Positions 10,667 to 21,459 of a stretch of 64,000 bases of DNA are shown piece after piece. The stretch comes from Vibrio alfacsensis (lineage in GTDB: Bacteria; Pseudomonadota; Gammaproteobacteria; Enterobacterales; Vibrionaceae). The notes under the pieces are model-generated. The model saw only the letters and a list, made by a program, of their open reading frames with translations, was not told the DNA's origin and did no database searches. How positions within the stretch are numbered: the first letter of the stretch is position 1; each line of letters begins with the position of its first letter. Made by a program: the position numbers and the translations under genes. The DNA lies in the NCBI RefSeq assembly GCF_003544875.1, contig NZ_CP032093.1, positions 2,666,001-2,730,000 of the forward strand. Reading direction: 5' to 3'.

Positions 10667-13395
10667 TTAGTCAATTTTACCGTGACACTGTTTGTACTTT
10701 TTGCCACTGCCACATGGACAAGGCTCATTACGACCCACTTTACGCTCATCACGAACCATTGGTTGGTGGTTTGCCTCTTCCGGTCCTTCGCCTTCCGTTA
10801 ATGGGTTTTGTGCCGCAGCGTGCTGAGCTTGAGCACGACGTGCTGCTTCTTCAGCTTGAGCACGGCGCTGCTCTTCCATACGTTCAACTTCTTCTTGCTG
10901 CTGAACTCGTACACGTGATAGCACAGTAATCACATCGGTTTTCAACGCTTCTAGAAGACCTTCAAACAGTTCAAACGATTCACGCTTGTACTCTTGTTTC
11001 GGGTTCTTCTGAGCATAACCACGTAGGTGGATACCTTGACGTAGGTGATCCATCGCCGCAAGATGCTCTTTCCATAGCGTATCGAGAGTTTGAAGCATCA
11101 CCGACTTCTCGAAGTTACGTAGAACTTGAGCGCCTACGACTTCTTCTTTCGCTTTGTATACTTCAACCGCTAGGTGAATGATCTTCTCACGTAACGCTTC
11201 TTCATACAGCTTGTCATCTTCTTCAAGCCATTGCTTAACCGGTGCGTCGAGATCGAAGTCAGCTTTCAAACGTTCTTGAAGACCTTCAACATCCCACATA
11301 TCTTCTAAAGATTGTGGTGGAATGTACTCATCAATAATCGCGGTAATAACGTCTTCACGGTTTTGCTCGATCATTTCGCTGATATCATCAACGTTCATTA
11401 ATTCGTCGCGCAGTTCGTAAACGACTTTACGTTGATCATTCGCCACATCATCGTATTCAAGAAGCTGTTTACGGATATCAAAGTTACGGCCTTCAACTTT
11501 ACGCTGAGCTTTTTCGATTGAACGAGATAGCATCTTAGATTCAATCGCTTCACCCTCTTCCATACCGCTTTGGATAAGGCTAGCCATGCGATCAGAAGTA
11601 AAGATACGAAGTAGAGAATCTTCCATTGATAAGTAGAAACGTGATGAACCTGCATCACCCTGACGACCAGAACGACCACGTAGCTGGTTATCAATACGGC
11701 GAGATTCATGGCGCTCAGTACCGATGATATGTAGACCACCTGCTTCTAGTACTTGATCGTGAACTTGTTTCCACTCAGCTTTGATTTCTTGAATCTGTTC
11801 TTTAGTTGGGTTTTCTAGTGTTTCCACTTTTGCTTGCCAACTACCACCTAACACGATATCAGTACCACGACCCGCCATGTTTGTTGCGATAGTAACTGCA
11901 CCAGGCTTGCCGGCTTCTGCTACGATTTCTGCTTCTTTTTCATGGAACTTAGCGTTTAGTACATTGTGCTTAACTTTGGCTTTTTTCAGTGCGTTAGATA
12001 AAAGCTCTGATTTCTCGATCGAAACCGTACCAACAAGAGATGGTTGGCCTTTTTCAACACGCTCTTTAATATCTTCGATGATTGCAGCAAATTTCTCTGC
12101 TTCTGTGCGGTAAACCACATCTGGCATATCGTTACGGATCATAGGTTTGTTGGTTGGAATAACCACCGTCTCTAGACCGTAAATAGATTGGAATTCGAAT
12201 GCTTCTGTATCTGCGGTACCTGTCATGCCTGACAGCTTTTCGTATAGACGGAAGTAGTTCTGGAAAGTAATCGATGCCAGCGTTTGGTTTTCGTTTTGAA
12301 TCTTAACGCCTTCTTTTGCTTCAACCGCTTGATGAAGGCCTTCAGACCAACGACGACCAGGCATTGTACGACCAGTATGTTCGTCAACAATGACCACCTC
12401 ACCGTCGTCATTGACGATGTAGTCTACGTTGCGTTCAAACAACACATGCGCACGAAGAGCAGCGTTAACGTGATGCAGTAAGCTAATGTTTGTTGGAGAG
12501 TAAAGCGTGTCGCCCTCTTCCATCAAACCATTCTTCACCATCAACTCTTCTACAAACTCTTGACCCGTTTCAGTCAAGTACACTTGCTTAGACTTCTCAT
12601 CAACAGTGTAGTGACCATCCCCACGGTATTCTTCTGAATCTTCTTTATCTTGTTTTTGAAGGTGCGGAATAAGTAAGTTGATACGAGTGTACAGTTCAGA
12701 ACTATCTTCAGCAGGGCCTGAAATAATAAGAGGGGTACGAGCTTCATCGATAAGGATCGAGTCCACCTCATCGACTACTGCGAAGAAACGCTCACGTTGA
12801 ACACGGTCTTCATTGCGGAAAGCCATGTTGTCACGTAGGTAGTCAAAGCCAAACTCATTGTTTGTGCCGTAAAGGATGTCAGCTTGGTACGCTTCTTTCT
12901 TCGCTTGAGGAGGCATGTTTGGCACGTTAATGCCAACCGTCATACCAAGGAATTCAAATAATGGGCGGTTTGTCTCCGCGTCACGAGTTGCTAGGTAATC
13001 GTTCACCGTAACAACATGGACACCTTTACCTGGCAATGCGTTTAGGTAAGCAGGAAGAGTTGCAGTTAAAGTTTTACCTTCACCAGTACGCATTTCCGCG
13101 ATTTGGCCTGCGTTCAGAACCATACCGCCGATAAGCTGTACGTCAAAGTGGCGCATACCGTAAACACGCTTAGATGCTTCACGAACCGTAGCAAAAGCTT
13201 CTGGAAGTAGCTTATCAAGAGTTTCGCCTTGCTCTAGACGCTCACGGAACTCAACAGTTTTCGCTTTTAGCTCTTCATCCGAAAGCGCTTCGAATGTTGG
13301 TTCGTAGTTATTGATCTCTTTTACAATTTTTCTAAGGCGGCGCAGTGTTCGGTCGTTGCGACTGCCAATAACTTTGTCAGTAGCTTAGTTATCAT
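10667..13395 (-). CDS. secA: Preprotein translocase ATPase SecA, apparent frameshift at codon 8
   Basis: SecA is the essential motor that drives unfolded preproteins through SecYEG. Visible are the Walker A region ([19 protein letters not shown]), the [19 protein letters not shown] helicase motif, the second nucleotide-binding fold ([26 protein letters not shown]) and the zinc-binding tail [14 protein letters not shown]. The family start MITKLLTK is encoded at 13395, but the rest ([17 protein letters not shown] onward) is one frame away; one base is missing near 13371-13375. Restoring it gives a 909-residue protein, against 901 in E. coli. As written, no ATG, GTG or TTG restores the frame before codon 80 (13156). 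Since secA is essential, a base error is the likeliest explanation. Confidence 0.93.
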
Positions 13396-13814
13396 TTTTC
13401 GTGAATCTCTCTTTAATCAGACCGTTCCCGATCTACTCGTAATGCTTTCAGTCTCTACCAATTTGGAACTAAGAATACTGAGATAAATCATTTATCAAAG
13501 ATATTGAGTTCAAACATCCATATTTCAAGGCTTAACTTTGAATCAATGAGGCTTAGTGTAAGGATTTTTCATCAATACAACCATAAATAGACGTATTTGT
13601 TTGAAGCACTCGGAAGTTTTTTAACAAAGTGATGACGGATTCGCCAGTATTTACCTGATACAGGGACGTAAACTTTGTCATTAAAAGCAATCCGATTCGG
13701 CCTACTGAATTCAAGATACCTAGTTGAGCTGAAAATAAAGGCCATAATGTAAACTATACCTAGGAAGAAAGCTGCTCTAGAATAACGGCAAGTCCACAAA
13801 ATTAGATTTTACCT
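13396..13814. other. secA-dciA divergent intergenic region; no recognised gene
   Basis: About 420 bp holding the promoters of the divergent secA and dciA genes; no promoter here is clear enough to call. E. coli has secM upstream of secA; no SecM-like arrest sequence is seen. A minus-strand open frame at 13572-13799 begins with TTG, lacks a ribosome site, and encodes a hydrophobic stretch then a basic, aromatic tail (ending KYVYLWLY). Its AT/GC texture differs little from the surroundings. It could be a decayed gene or a dispersed Vibrio repeat; I do not call it as a gene. Confidence 0.5.
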
Positions 13815-14273
13815 ATGCGTGATCATCGCCCCACCTCAACAGACGATCTTATTGCCGAATCTCAGTTTAAGCAGATCCAAGAACACGCTGGAGATATCTT
13901 GCAACTCAATCAAGCACTGCAAGAGATCCTACCTAAAGGCACAGCAGATCACTGCCGGGTAGCCAATATCCGTAATGGACATTTGCTCATTGACGTGGCT
14001 AGCGCTTCATTAAAGATGAAGATCGACTACGATCGCCTTATGATCCTCAATAAACTGAGAACACAAGGCTACGCGAAGCTAATGAGTGTCGAGGTAAGAA
14101 TCAACCCATCTTTGTATCGGAATCGCTTTGAGCATGATGAGCGACCAAAACGCCCTCCACTAACAGAAGCCGCAGCTAACTCATTAATGATCATTGCGGA
14201 TATGGCGCCACCTAAAATTCAAGAGCGTTTAAAACGATTGGCGGATATGGCCGAGAAGAAAAGCGATCTCTAA
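13815..14273 (+). CDS. dciA: DciA-type replicative helicase loader (DUF721)
   Basis: 152-residue DUF721/DciA protein. DciA is the ancestral loader that helps place the DnaB helicase on DNA during replication initiation in bacteria that lack the phage-derived DnaC; Vibrio cholerae DciA is a studied example. The N-terminal KH-like domain spans about residues 15-110 (NQALQEILPKGTADHCRVAN, later HLLIDVASAS); the C-terminal third is charged and probably disordered, ending in a helix (PPKIQERLKRLADMAEKK). It is transcribed away from secA and stops before a terminator shared with lpxC. No strong Shine-Dalgarno sequence precedes the ATG. Confidence 0.85.
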   Translation: MRDHRPTSTDDLIAESQFKQIQEHAGDILQLNQALQEILPKGTADHCRVANIRNGHLLIDVASASLKMKIDYDRLMILNKLRTQGYAKLMSVEVRINPSLYRNRFEHDERPKRPPLTEAAANSLMIIADMAPPKIQERLKRLADMAEKKSDL

Positions 14274-14340
14274 TCTCTCACAATCTTAATCCAGTCAAAT
14301 CGTGATGAGTACCAATCGTAGTAAATAACTGCCAGATACA

Positions 14341-14370
14341 AAAAAACCAGGCCGTAGCCTGGTTTTTTTT
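14341..14370. terminator. Bidirectional terminator between dciA and lpxC
   Basis: Perfect stem AAACCAGGC / GCCTGGTTT with loop CGTA, flanked by A run on one side and eight T on the other, so it can stop both the plus-strand dciA and the minus-strand lpxC transcripts. Confidence 0.92.
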
Positions 14371-14390
14371 AATTCATTTGCGTCTGTAAA

Positions 14391-15308
14391 TTACGCAAGC
14401 ACCATGTTAGGTTCTGCAAAAGCCACTGGTGAGCCAACTTCTTCTTCGAATGTTGTCCATTCCCATGCTTCTTGATCAGCAAGAACAGCACGTAAAAGTT
14501 GGTTGTTTAAACCGTGACCTGATTTGTAAGCACGGAATTCGCCAATAATCGCATGACCACACATGTAAAGGTCACCAATTGCATCAAGTACTTTATGAGT
14601 AACAAACTCATTCTCAAAGCGGAGACCTTCTTCGTTAAGAATGCGGTAATCATCCAAAACGATCGCGTTATCAAAACTACCACCTAGAACAAGGTTCTGG
14701 GATTGTAAGTATTCAATATCTCGCATGAAACCGAACGTACGAGCACGAGAAATCTCGCGAACGAAACCTTGAGATGAAAAATCAAACATAAGACGTTGCT
14801 CGTCTGATTCAATCGCAGGGTGGTTAAAATCAATTTCGAAGTCCATACGGAAGCCGTTAAATGGAACAAACTCTGCCCACTTATCGCCATCTTCAAAACG
14901 AACTGGTTTCTTAATACGAATAAAACGCTTAGGTGCATTTTGTGTTTCGATACCGGCTTGTTGAAGCAAGTACACGAATGGGCTTGCACTGCCATCCATA
15001 ATAGGAATTTCAGGTGCATCAACTTCAACAACAATGTTGTCGATACCCATACCAGCAAGTGCCGCATTCAAATGCTCAACAGTAGAGATACGAATGCCTT
15101 GATCGTTAACTAATGCTGTACATAGCATTGTGTCACGAACAGATGCCGGATCAGCTGGAAAATCTACAGGTGGATTTACATCTGTACGACGGTAAATGAT
15201 ACCTGTATTTGCAGCAGCTGGGCGCAGAGTAAGTGTGACTTTACGACCAGAGTGGAGACCCACACCAGTTGTTTTCACTATTTCTTTCAGAGTACGTTGT
15301 CTGATCAT
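14391..15308 (-). CDS. lpxC: UDP-3-O-acyl-N-acetylglucosamine deacetylase LpxC
   Basis: 305-residue zinc amidase that catalyses the committed step of lipid A synthesis; same length as the E. coli enzyme. His79 in [10 protein letters not shown] and the [12 protein letters not shown] motif (equivalent to zinc ligands His238 and Asp242) are present, as is the [13 protein letters not shown]-terminal segment. It lies downstream of ftsZ with its own extended -10 promoter in the spacer. In E. coli LpxC amount is set by FtsH proteolysis via a C-terminal tail ending LA; this protein ends PNMVLA, keeping the LA end. Confidence 0.98.
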   Translation of the reverse strand: MIRQRTLKEIVKTTGVGLHSGRKVTLTLRPAAANTGIIYRRTDVNPPVDFPADPASVRDTMLCTALVNDQGIRISTVEHLNAALAGMGIDNIVVEVDAPEIPIMDGSASPFVYLLQQAGIETQNAPKRFIRIKKPVRFEDGDKWAEFVPFNGFRMDFEIDFNHPAIESDEQRLMFDFSSQGFVREISRARTFGFMRDIEYLQSQNLVLGGSFDNAIVLDDYRILNEEGLRFENEFVTHKVLDAIGDLYMCGHAIIGEFRAYKSGHGLNNQLLRAVLADQEAWEWTTFEEEVGSPVAFAEPNMVLA

Positions 15309-15365
15309 CTGCTTGCCTCTCTAAAAAATGCTACAAAACACGGCCGTCTGTAACGTCGACCGTGA

Positions 15366-15393
15366 ATGCTACCATAATTTTGAGCCATGTCAA
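15366..15393 (-). promoter_or_regulatory. Extended -10 promoter for lpxC
   Basis: Minus-strand TTGACA, 16-bp spacer, then TAGCAT preceded by TG (extended -10). It sits in the ftsZ-lpxC spacer about 58 bp upstream of the lpxC start and allows transcription independent of the dcw operon. Confidence 0.72.
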
Positions 15394-15409
15394 ATTTACG
15401 GGTTAAAGA

Positions 15410-16645
15410 TTAATCAGCCTGACGACGCAAAAATGCCGGTATATCTAAATAGCCGCTTTCTTTCTCTTGCTTAGGTGCTGCTGACGTTTGACTAGCAGGA
15501 ACCGAAGAAGAAACGGTATTTGTAGACTGAGGAGTTACCTGTGCTTTCTCTTGCATTGGAGTAGACTGCAAAGTCTGTGCCGGTTTCTCTTCAGCTTGCG
15601 GTGCGACTATTTGCTGTTGCACTTGTGGTGCCGCTGTCGGTGCCACTTTCGCCTTACCACCAGCCACTAGTGTAATATCAGGCTTTTTCTCGTTACCGAT
15701 ACCAGTCGCTACTACTGTTACACGGATTTCGTCTGTCATATCTGGATCTAGAGAAGTACCGATAACCACTGTCGCATTGTCAGAAGCAAATGCTTTCACT
15801 GTGTTACCCACTGTCTCAAACTCATCAAGACGCATATCCAAACCAGCAGTGATGTTAACTAGAACACCACGCGCGCCCGCTAGATCGATATCTTCTAGAA
15901 GTGGGCTAGAAATTGCCATTTCAGCCGCTTCTTCTGCACGGTCTTCGCCTTTCGCGATGCCGCTACCCATCATTGCATGCCCCATTTCAGACATCACTGT
16001 ACGTACGTCTGCGAAGTCGACGTTGATCATGCCTGGGCGAGTAATCAGCTCTGCAATACCTTGAACGGCATTTTTAAGAACGTCGTTCGCGCTTGCAAAA
16101 GCTTCTAGTAGCGTTACACCACGACCAAGAACTTTCAGCAATTTCTCGTTTGGAATTGTGATCAATGAATCGACATGCTTAGACAGCTCATCAATACCTT
16201 GCTCTGCAAATGCCAAACGCTTTTTGCCTTCAAAGCTGAACGGTTTTGTTACAACCGCAACAGTCAGAATGCCAAGCTCTTTTGCCACTTCAGCAATAAC
16301 AGGTGCTGCACCAGTACCTGTACCACCACCCATACCTGCTGCGATAAACACCATATCGGCACCAGTTAGGGAATCTTTAATTCTGTCTCTGTCTTCGAGA
16401 GCTGCCTCACGGCCGACCTGAGGGTTTGCACCGGCACCCAGACCTTTAGTGATATCACCACCAATCTGGATGACATTGCCAACGCTTGTCTTACGAAGTG
16501 CTTGCGCATCAGTGTTGACGCTGATGAATTCCACTCCTTCGATGGATTCACGCACCATGTGTTCAACAGCGTTACCACCGCCGCCACCAACCCCAACGAC
16601 CTTGATTACTGCATCGTCAGACATTTCCATCATCGGTTCAAACAT
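15410..16645 (-). CDS. ftsZ: Cell division protein FtsZ
   Basis: 411-residue tubulin-like GTPase that forms the Z ring at midcell. The GTP-binding signature [11 protein letters not shown] (about residues 104-114), N-terminal [15 protein letters not shown], the T7 loop [11 protein letters not shown] and the C-terminal conserved peptide [13 protein letters not shown], which binds FtsA and ZipA, are all visible. The linker (about 320-395) is rich in Q, P, A and T. Start at 16645 ([13 protein letters not shown]) has GGAG upstream; an ATG eight codons earlier lacks family support. It follows ftsA with a 30-bp gap. Confidence 0.98.
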   Translation of the reverse strand: MFEPMMEMSDDAVIKVVGVGGGGGNAVEHMVRESIEGVEFISVNTDAQALRKTSVGNVIQIGGDITKGLGAGANPQVGREAALEDRDRIKDSLTGADMVFIAAGMGGGTGTGAAPVIAEVAKELGILTVAVVTKPFSFEGKKRLAFAEQGIDELSKHVDSLITIPNEKLLKVLGRGVTLLEAFASANDVLKNAVQGIAELITRPGMINVDFADVRTVMSEMGHAMMGSGIAKGEDRAEEAAEMAISSPLLEDIDLAGARGVLVNITAGLDMRLDEFETVGNTVKAFASDNATVVIGTSLDPDMTDEIRVTVVATGIGNEKKPDITLVAGGKAKVAPTAAPQVQQQIVAPQAEEKPAQTLQSTPMQEKAQVTPQSTNTVSSSVPASQTSAAPKQEKESGYLDIPAFLRRQAD

Positions 16646-16675
16646 GTGTTGTCTCCGTTTATCCTGCAACTCAGG

Positions 16676-17944
16676 TTAAAACTCATTTTTTATCCAATTA
16701 CGCAGTTTACCGATAAAGCCAGTAACTGACGACGATGAACGCTTAGGTTCATTATAATCGCTATCGTCACTAGACTGCATATCTCTTGCGTAATGAAGTA
16801 ATCCAACAGCCGTAGAATGATACGGCTCTTTTACATAGTCAGTAAGCCCACTAACTTCCAGCGGCTTGCCAACCCTAACTTGATTACGGAATACGCGTTC
16901 CGCACATTCTACCACTCCTTCGATTTGCGCTGCGCCGCCGGTGAGTACAACACCCGCAGCGAGATGGTGCTTAATACCCTCTTCGCGCAATTTCGCTTGT
17001 ACAGAGTCGATAGTTTGGTTAACCAGTCCCATTAGCTCTGAATATCGTGGTTCAATCACTTCCGACAAGGTCTGACGTTGCAGACTACGAGAAGGTCGAC
17101 CACCAACGCTCGGAACATTAACCGTGTCATCCTTACTGACCAGTTCACTAAGGGCACAACCATATTTGACTTTAATTTCTTCGGCATCACTCACCGGTGT
17201 ACCAAAAGCAAAAGCAATATCGCTAGTAACCGCATTTCCTGCGTAAGAAAATACTTCCGTATGGCGAAGTGCGCCGCCGGTCCAGATAGAAACATCCATC
17301 GTGCCTGCGCCAATATCAACCACACAAACCCCAAGCTCTCTTTCATCCTCGGTGATTACTGCATTACTTGCAGCAAGCCCAGAAAATACGAGTTGCTCAA
17401 CTTTCAGGCCGCAGCGTTCTACTGCCTTAATAATGTTGCGTGCCATATCATTATGACAGGAGATCAAATGGACACTCACTTCCATTCTTACTCCAGATAA
17501 GCCAAGCGGGTTTTTAATGCCCTCTTGGTAATCGATGGTGAACTCTTGAGGAATTACGTGAAGAATTCTCTGCTCATCACCGATTTTAATCGATTTTGCG
17601 GTATGGATAGCGCGATCCATATCTTCTTGAGAGACTTCCTCATCCGATATGGTGCCCATGCCTTTCTCAATTCGGCTTGCGATATGTTTACCAGACAACG
17701 AAATGAATACTCGACTAATTTGGCATTCTGCCATTAGCTCAGCTTGATCAATTGCGCGTTGTACTGATTTTACAACCGATTCCAAATCGTTCACGCCGCC
17801 TTTATCCATGCCGCGTGATGGGCTGCTACCCGAACCAATAATGTTGATTTGGCCATCCGGTAGAATTTCGCCCACTAGAGCTGAAACGGTTGCAGTGCCT
17901 ATATCAAGGCCAACAATAATATTGTCATCAGCGACCTTAGTCAT
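16676..17944 (-). CDS. ftsA: Cell division protein FtsA
   Basis: 422-residue actin-like ATPase that anchors FtsZ to the membrane and recruits late division proteins. The phosphate-1 motif IVGLDIGTATVSALVG opens the protein; the second motif VVDIGAGTMDVSI lies near residue 205, and the C-terminal amphipathic membrane helix (GFIGKLRNWIKNEF) is present. The start overlaps the end of ftsQ by 8 bp, so the two are coupled. Confidence 0.98.
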   Translation of the reverse strand: MTKVADDNIIVGLDIGTATVSALVGEILPDGQINIIGSGSSPSRGMDKGGVNDLESVVKSVQRAIDQAELMAECQISRVFISLSGKHIASRIEKGMGTISDEEVSQEDMDRAIHTAKSIKIGDEQRILHVIPQEFTIDYQEGIKNPLGLSGVRMEVSVHLISCHNDMARNIIKAVERCGLKVEQLVFSGLAASNAVITEDERELGVCVVDIGAGTMDVSIWTGGALRHTEVFSYAGNAVTSDIAFAFGTPVSDAEEIKVKYGCALSELVSKDDTVNVPSVGGRPSRSLQRQTLSEVIEPRYSELMGLVNQTIDSVQAKLREEGIKHHLAAGVVLTGGAAQIEGVVECAERVFRNQVRVGKPLEVSGLTDYVKEPYHSTAVGLLHYARDMQSSDDSDYNEPKRSSSSVTGFIGKLRNWIKNEF

Positions 17945-18749
17945 CTGTACTCTCTTGTTCTAACTCATGTTCAGGAAACCAGCCAACCGCGGCTCCTGTA
18001 TCGTACCTGAGGTCGATATAACTGATTCTTTGCGTATCACTGCCAAGCTTGTTATAGAGCAAAATAAAGCGCTCTATACGCTCATCCAGTGACTCTTTAC
18101 CAAGCTCTAGTCGAATACCGTTATCAAGGATGATTTGCCAAGCTCGTCGCTCATTCAAAACGAGAGACGATATAGCTAAACCTAATTTTTGAAATTTCGG
18201 TCGAAGTTCGCGGTAGGTTTGCAAGACTTCCGGCCCAGTTTCTTTAGGTCCATATAACTTAACTTTCTCTTCCTTTAGTAGGCCGACATCCCCCTCAAAT
18301 ACAAAACCGTTGCCATCCAACAGTTCAATACCATTCCAAATGGCTTCAGGGTGATGCTCTGTCAAAAATACTTTTACCGTATCTGGCCACTGTTTTCGTA
18401 TGGCTGCATGAGCAACCCACGGTAGTGCTTCGACGCTTTGTTGCAGCACATCGATATCTTGCGACATAAACGTACCGATATGGTCGATATTGCCAAATGC
18501 CGATTGGACATCGTCCGCAGTGACATACTCCAGTTTACCCTGAAGTACTATTTTGGAGAGAGGTAACCTTTGGTCATCCCACATCCAACTGATCGCTGAG
18601 TACAAAACGGAACTAATTAAGGTCACAACGATGACGAAAAATACCGCACCCAAGAGTTTCTCTTGGCGACCTCGGTTATGATCCGATTTAGGCCGCTCTT
18701 CATTCAGTGCTACATTCAACAACGTTTTCGTTTCCTGATTTTGCCCCAT
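17937..18749 (-). CDS. ftsQ: Cell division protein FtsQ
   Basis: 270-residue bitopic divisome protein of the FtsQLB complex. One transmembrane helix at about residues 32-56 follows a basic cytoplasmic tail; the periplasmic POTRA domain starts near residue 63 (LSKIVLQGKLEYVTADDVQ), followed by the beta domain that binds FtsL/FtsB (ending YDTGAAVGWFPE). In E. coli ddlB precedes ftsQ; here a 159-bp spacer with its own promoter takes that place. Confidence 0.95.
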   Translation of the reverse strand: MGQNQETKTLLNVALNEERPKSDHNRGRQEKLLGAVFFVIVVTLISSVLYSAISWMWDDQRLPLSKIVLQGKLEYVTADDVQSAFGNIDHIGTFMSQDIDVLQQSVEALPWVAHAAIRKQWPDTVKVFLTEHHPEAIWNGIELLDGNGFVFEGDVGLLKEEKVKLYGPKETGPEVLQTYRELRPKFQKLGLAISSLVLNERRAWQIILDNGIRLELGKESLDERIERFILLYNKLGSDTQRISYIDLRYDTGAAVGWFPEHELEQESTDD

Positions 18750-18800
18750 CCTTTTACTGTCATACGTTGCAGCAGTAAAAGTATTGACTATAACCTTGGG

Positions 18801-18828
18801 ATTATACTGAGCTCTTGTAAACTATCAA
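18801..18828 (-). promoter_or_regulatory. Strong promoter for ftsQAZ
   Basis: Minus-strand TTGATA, 16-bp spacer, perfect TATAAT, about 50 bp upstream of ftsQ. It would boost ftsQAZ relative to the upstream mur genes, similar in role to the promoters inside ddlB and ftsQ in E. coli. Confidence 0.75.
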
Positions 18829-18858
18829 ACACTGATAGCGATAATTCACAACGTTCTT

Positions 18859-18900
18859 GACGCAAAATCGAGATCTAGGTCTTTCTCTGAGCTTTGCGTC
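18859..18900. other. Long imperfect hairpin between murC and ftsQ
   Basis: Eight-base arms GACGCAAA and TTTGCGTC, with an inner GAGA/TCTC pairing, enclose a loop of about 10 bases. It starts 9 bp past murC stop. There is no T run, so it may be an mRNA-stabilising or processing hairpin rather than a terminator. Confidence 0.5.
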
Positions 18901-18908
18901 AGATTTCA

Positions 18909-20369
18909 CTACTGCTCAAGCATCTTATTAACATTCAACTCAAGAGCGGCAAGCTGTTTGGCCACTTTACCAACATCCCCTGCTCCTTGAGTCAAGATCA
19001 AGTCGCCATCTTGTATAACGTTAGCCAAAACAGACGGTAATTGCTCAATTTCTGGAACAAAAATTGGATCTATCTTGCCTCGGCTGCGAATTGTGCGACA
19101 TAGCGCGCGTCCATCAGCTCCTGCGATTGGTTTTTCTCCCGCAGCGTACACATCCAACATAATCAGCACATCAACTTGTTCAAGTACGTTCGCAAAGTCA
19201 TCATATAGATCACGAGTTCGGCTGTAACGGTGCGGTTGGAAAATCATAACCAATCGTTTGTCCTGCCAACCACTGCGAGCTGCACTAATTGTGACACCAA
19301 CTTCTGTTGGGTGATGACCGTAATCATCCACCAGCATTGCCTGGCCATTTCCGGTATCAAACTCACCAAGATGATCAAAGCGACGCCCCGTACCTTGCGT
19401 GCCTGCCATTGCTTTTAAAATCGCATCATCATTAATGTCATCTTCTGTCGCGACGGCAATGGCGGCTGAGGCATTTAACGCATTGTGGCGGCCAGGGATG
19501 TTCAATGTAATATCTAAGTTTGCACGGCCCTCGCGCACAACCGTGAATTTACCTTGCTGACCTTGTTGGTGATAATTTTCGATGCGCACATCGGCATCTT
19601 CGGAGAAACCGTACGTGATCACTTGACGACTGATGCGTGGGATTAATTCACGAATCACAGGATCATCGATACACACGATCGCCTGACCGTAGAATGGTAG
19701 GTTGTGTAGAAAATCAATAAAGGTCTGCTTTAAAGTTTCGAAATCACCACCATAGGTATCCATATGGTCAGCTTCGATGTTCGTCACGATGCTTACCATA
19801 GGTTGCAGGTGCAAGAATGAAGCATCACTCTCATCCGCTTCTGCAATCAGAATACGGCTAGAGCCTAAACGAGCATTCGTGCCCGCACTCTTCACAAGGC
19901 CACCGTTTACAAACGTTGGATCAAGGCCCGCTTCAGAATAGATTTGTGTCACTAGTGCGGTTGTCGTCGTTTTTCCGTGCGTACCTGCAACCGCAATACC
20001 ATGACGGAAGCGCATCAGCTCAGCAAGCATTTCTGCACGGCGAACGATTGGGATACGCAACTCTCGTGCGGCCATCACTTCTGGGTTTTCTTCGTTGATC
20101 GCCGTTGACACCACAACAACACTGGCTTTTTCAACATTGCTTGCCTGGTGACCAATGAAGACGGTCGCACCTTTAGAGACTAAACGCTCGGTCACTGGGT
20201 TCTCTGATAGGTCAGAGCCTGTGATCTGGTAGCCTTCATTCAACAGCACTTCTGCAATGCCGCTCATGCCCGCACCACCAATACCGATGAAGTGGATGGA
20301 TTTCACGCGGCGCATCTCTGGCACCATTGCGCGAATCTGAGCTAAGTCTTGTGTATGTTGGATTGTCAT
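18909..20369 (-). CDS. murC: UDP-N-acetylmuramate--L-alanine ligase
   Basis: 486-residue cytoplasmic Mur ligase that adds L-Ala to UDP-MurNAc, the first step of the peptidoglycan stem peptide. The N-terminal Rossmann motif [17 protein letters not shown] (about residues 26-42), the ATP-binding [12 protein letters not shown] (about 125-136), and the C-terminal domain with FQPHRYSRT are intact. Length matches the family (E. coli 491). It follows murG by 22 bp. Confidence 0.98.
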   Translation of the reverse strand: MTIQHTQDLAQIRAMVPEMRRVKSIHFIGIGGAGMSGIAEVLLNEGYQITGSDLSENPVTERLVSKGATVFIGHQASNVEKASVVVVSTAINEENPEVMAARELRIPIVRRAEMLAELMRFRHGIAVAGTHGKTTTTALVTQIYSEAGLDPTFVNGGLVKSAGTNARLGSSRILIAEADESDASFLHLQPMVSIVTNIEADHMDTYGGDFETLKQTFIDFLHNLPFYGQAIVCIDDPVIRELIPRISRQVITYGFSEDADVRIENYHQQGQQGKFTVVREGRANLDITLNIPGRHNALNASAAIAVATEDDINDDAILKAMAGTQGTGRRFDHLGEFDTGNGQAMLVDDYGHHPTEVGVTISAARSGWQDKRLVMIFQPHRYSRTRDLYDDFANVLEQVDVLIMLDVYAAGEKPIAGADGRALCRTIRSRGKIDPIFVPEIEQLPSVLANVIQDGDLILTQGAGDVGKVAKQLAALELNVNKMLEQ

Positions 20370-20391
20370 TAATTCTATTCTCAGTTATTCG

Positions 20392-21459
20392 TTAGCGCTT
20401 TTCGGTCAAAGCGACAATAGCTTGTGCGACAACTCGGTCAGCATTCAATTTTGCAGCGCCACGCGCTTGCTCAGCCATTGTAAGTAAAGCTTTTCGATCC
20501 AATTGTTGGATCTGTTGGGTCAACGACTCAACGGTTAACTCTGGTTGTTCAATCATTTTCGCTGCGCCGCAGTCCACAAGATGGTCGGCATTCAACGCTT
20601 GTTGACGGTCTTTATGCATAAACGGAACAAAAATAGCACCGACACCTGCCGCTGAAACTTCAGAGACGGTCAACGCGCCTGAACGACAAACCAGTAAATC
20701 AGCCCATGCATAGGCCTCTGCAACGTCATCAATAAACTCGGTAACTTCTGCGTTAACTACGCCATTTGCTTGATATGCCGCATTCACTTCTTCCGCTGCA
20801 CCTTTGCCTGCTTGGTGACGAATACAGTAATCCTCACCCAATTTCACCATCACTTCTGGCAACGTTTGGTTAAGAATGCGAGCACCTTGACTACCACCCA
20901 TCACCAAAATACGAATCGGACCATGTCGCTCCTGCATGCGCACCATTGGGCTTTCGAGCTGGGTGACGTCTTCTCGAACTGGGTTACCTACCACTTCTGC
21001 ATGAGGGAAAGCACCTGGAAACGCTTGAAACACTTTCTTGGCAATTTTTGATAGCCATTGGTTCGTTAGACCCGCGACAGCGTTCTGCTCATGCAGAATA
21101 ACAGGAATGCCGCTCATCCAAGCCGCAATACCACCAGGACCACTCACGTAACCACCCATACCAAGTACCGCATCTGGTTGCCAGCGCTTCATATGAGCAC
21201 GAGCCTGCTTGATGGCATTAATGATTTGAAATGGTGCCGCAAGAAGACGCTTAACACCTTGACCTCGGAGACCTTTTACTTTGATAAAATCGATTTCAAT
21301 ACCATGTTTCGGTACTAAATCCGCTTCCATTCTATCCGCCGTTCCTAACCAGCGAATTTCCCAACCTTGCTCTTGCAATTGTTTGGCAACCGCCAAGCCT
21401 GGGAATACGTGACCGCCAGTTCCACCAGCCATCACCATCAAACGTTTATTTTTCTTCAT
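20392..21459 (-). CDS. murG: UDP-N-acetylglucosamine--undecaprenyl-PP-MurNAc-pentapeptide transferase
   Basis: 355-residue GT-B glycosyltransferase that converts lipid I to lipid II on the inner face of the membrane. Glycine-rich loops [14 protein letters not shown] (about 13-26) and [12 protein letters not shown] (about 190-201), and the GAGALTVSE-like motif [15 protein letters not shown] in the C-terminal half, fit the family. Its start overlaps ftsW by 14 bp, giving translational coupling between the flippase-region gene and MurG. Confidence 0.97.
   Translation of the reverse strand: MKKNKRLMVMAGGTGGHVFPGLAVAKQLQEQGWEIRWLGTADRMEADLVPKHGIEIDFIKVKGLRGQGVKRLLAAPFQIINAIKQARAHMKRWQPDAVLGMGGYVSGPGGIAAWMSGIPVILHEQNAVAGLTNQWLSKIAKKVFQAFPGAFPHAEVVGNPVREDVTQLESPMVRMQERHGPIRILVMGGSQGARILNQTLPEVMVKLGEDYCIRHQAGKGAAEEVNAAYQANGVVNAEVTEFIDDVAEAYAWADLLVCRSGALTVSEVSAAGVGAIFVPFMHKDRQQALNADHLVDCGAAKMIEQPELTVESLTQQIQQLDRKALLTMAEQARGAAKLNADRVVAQAIVALTEKR

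Noticed and set aside
13572..13799. SecM-like leader peptide upstream of secA
   Set aside because: Has a hydrophobic stretch but TTG start without ribosome site, no arrest motif, and a 177-bp gap to secA.
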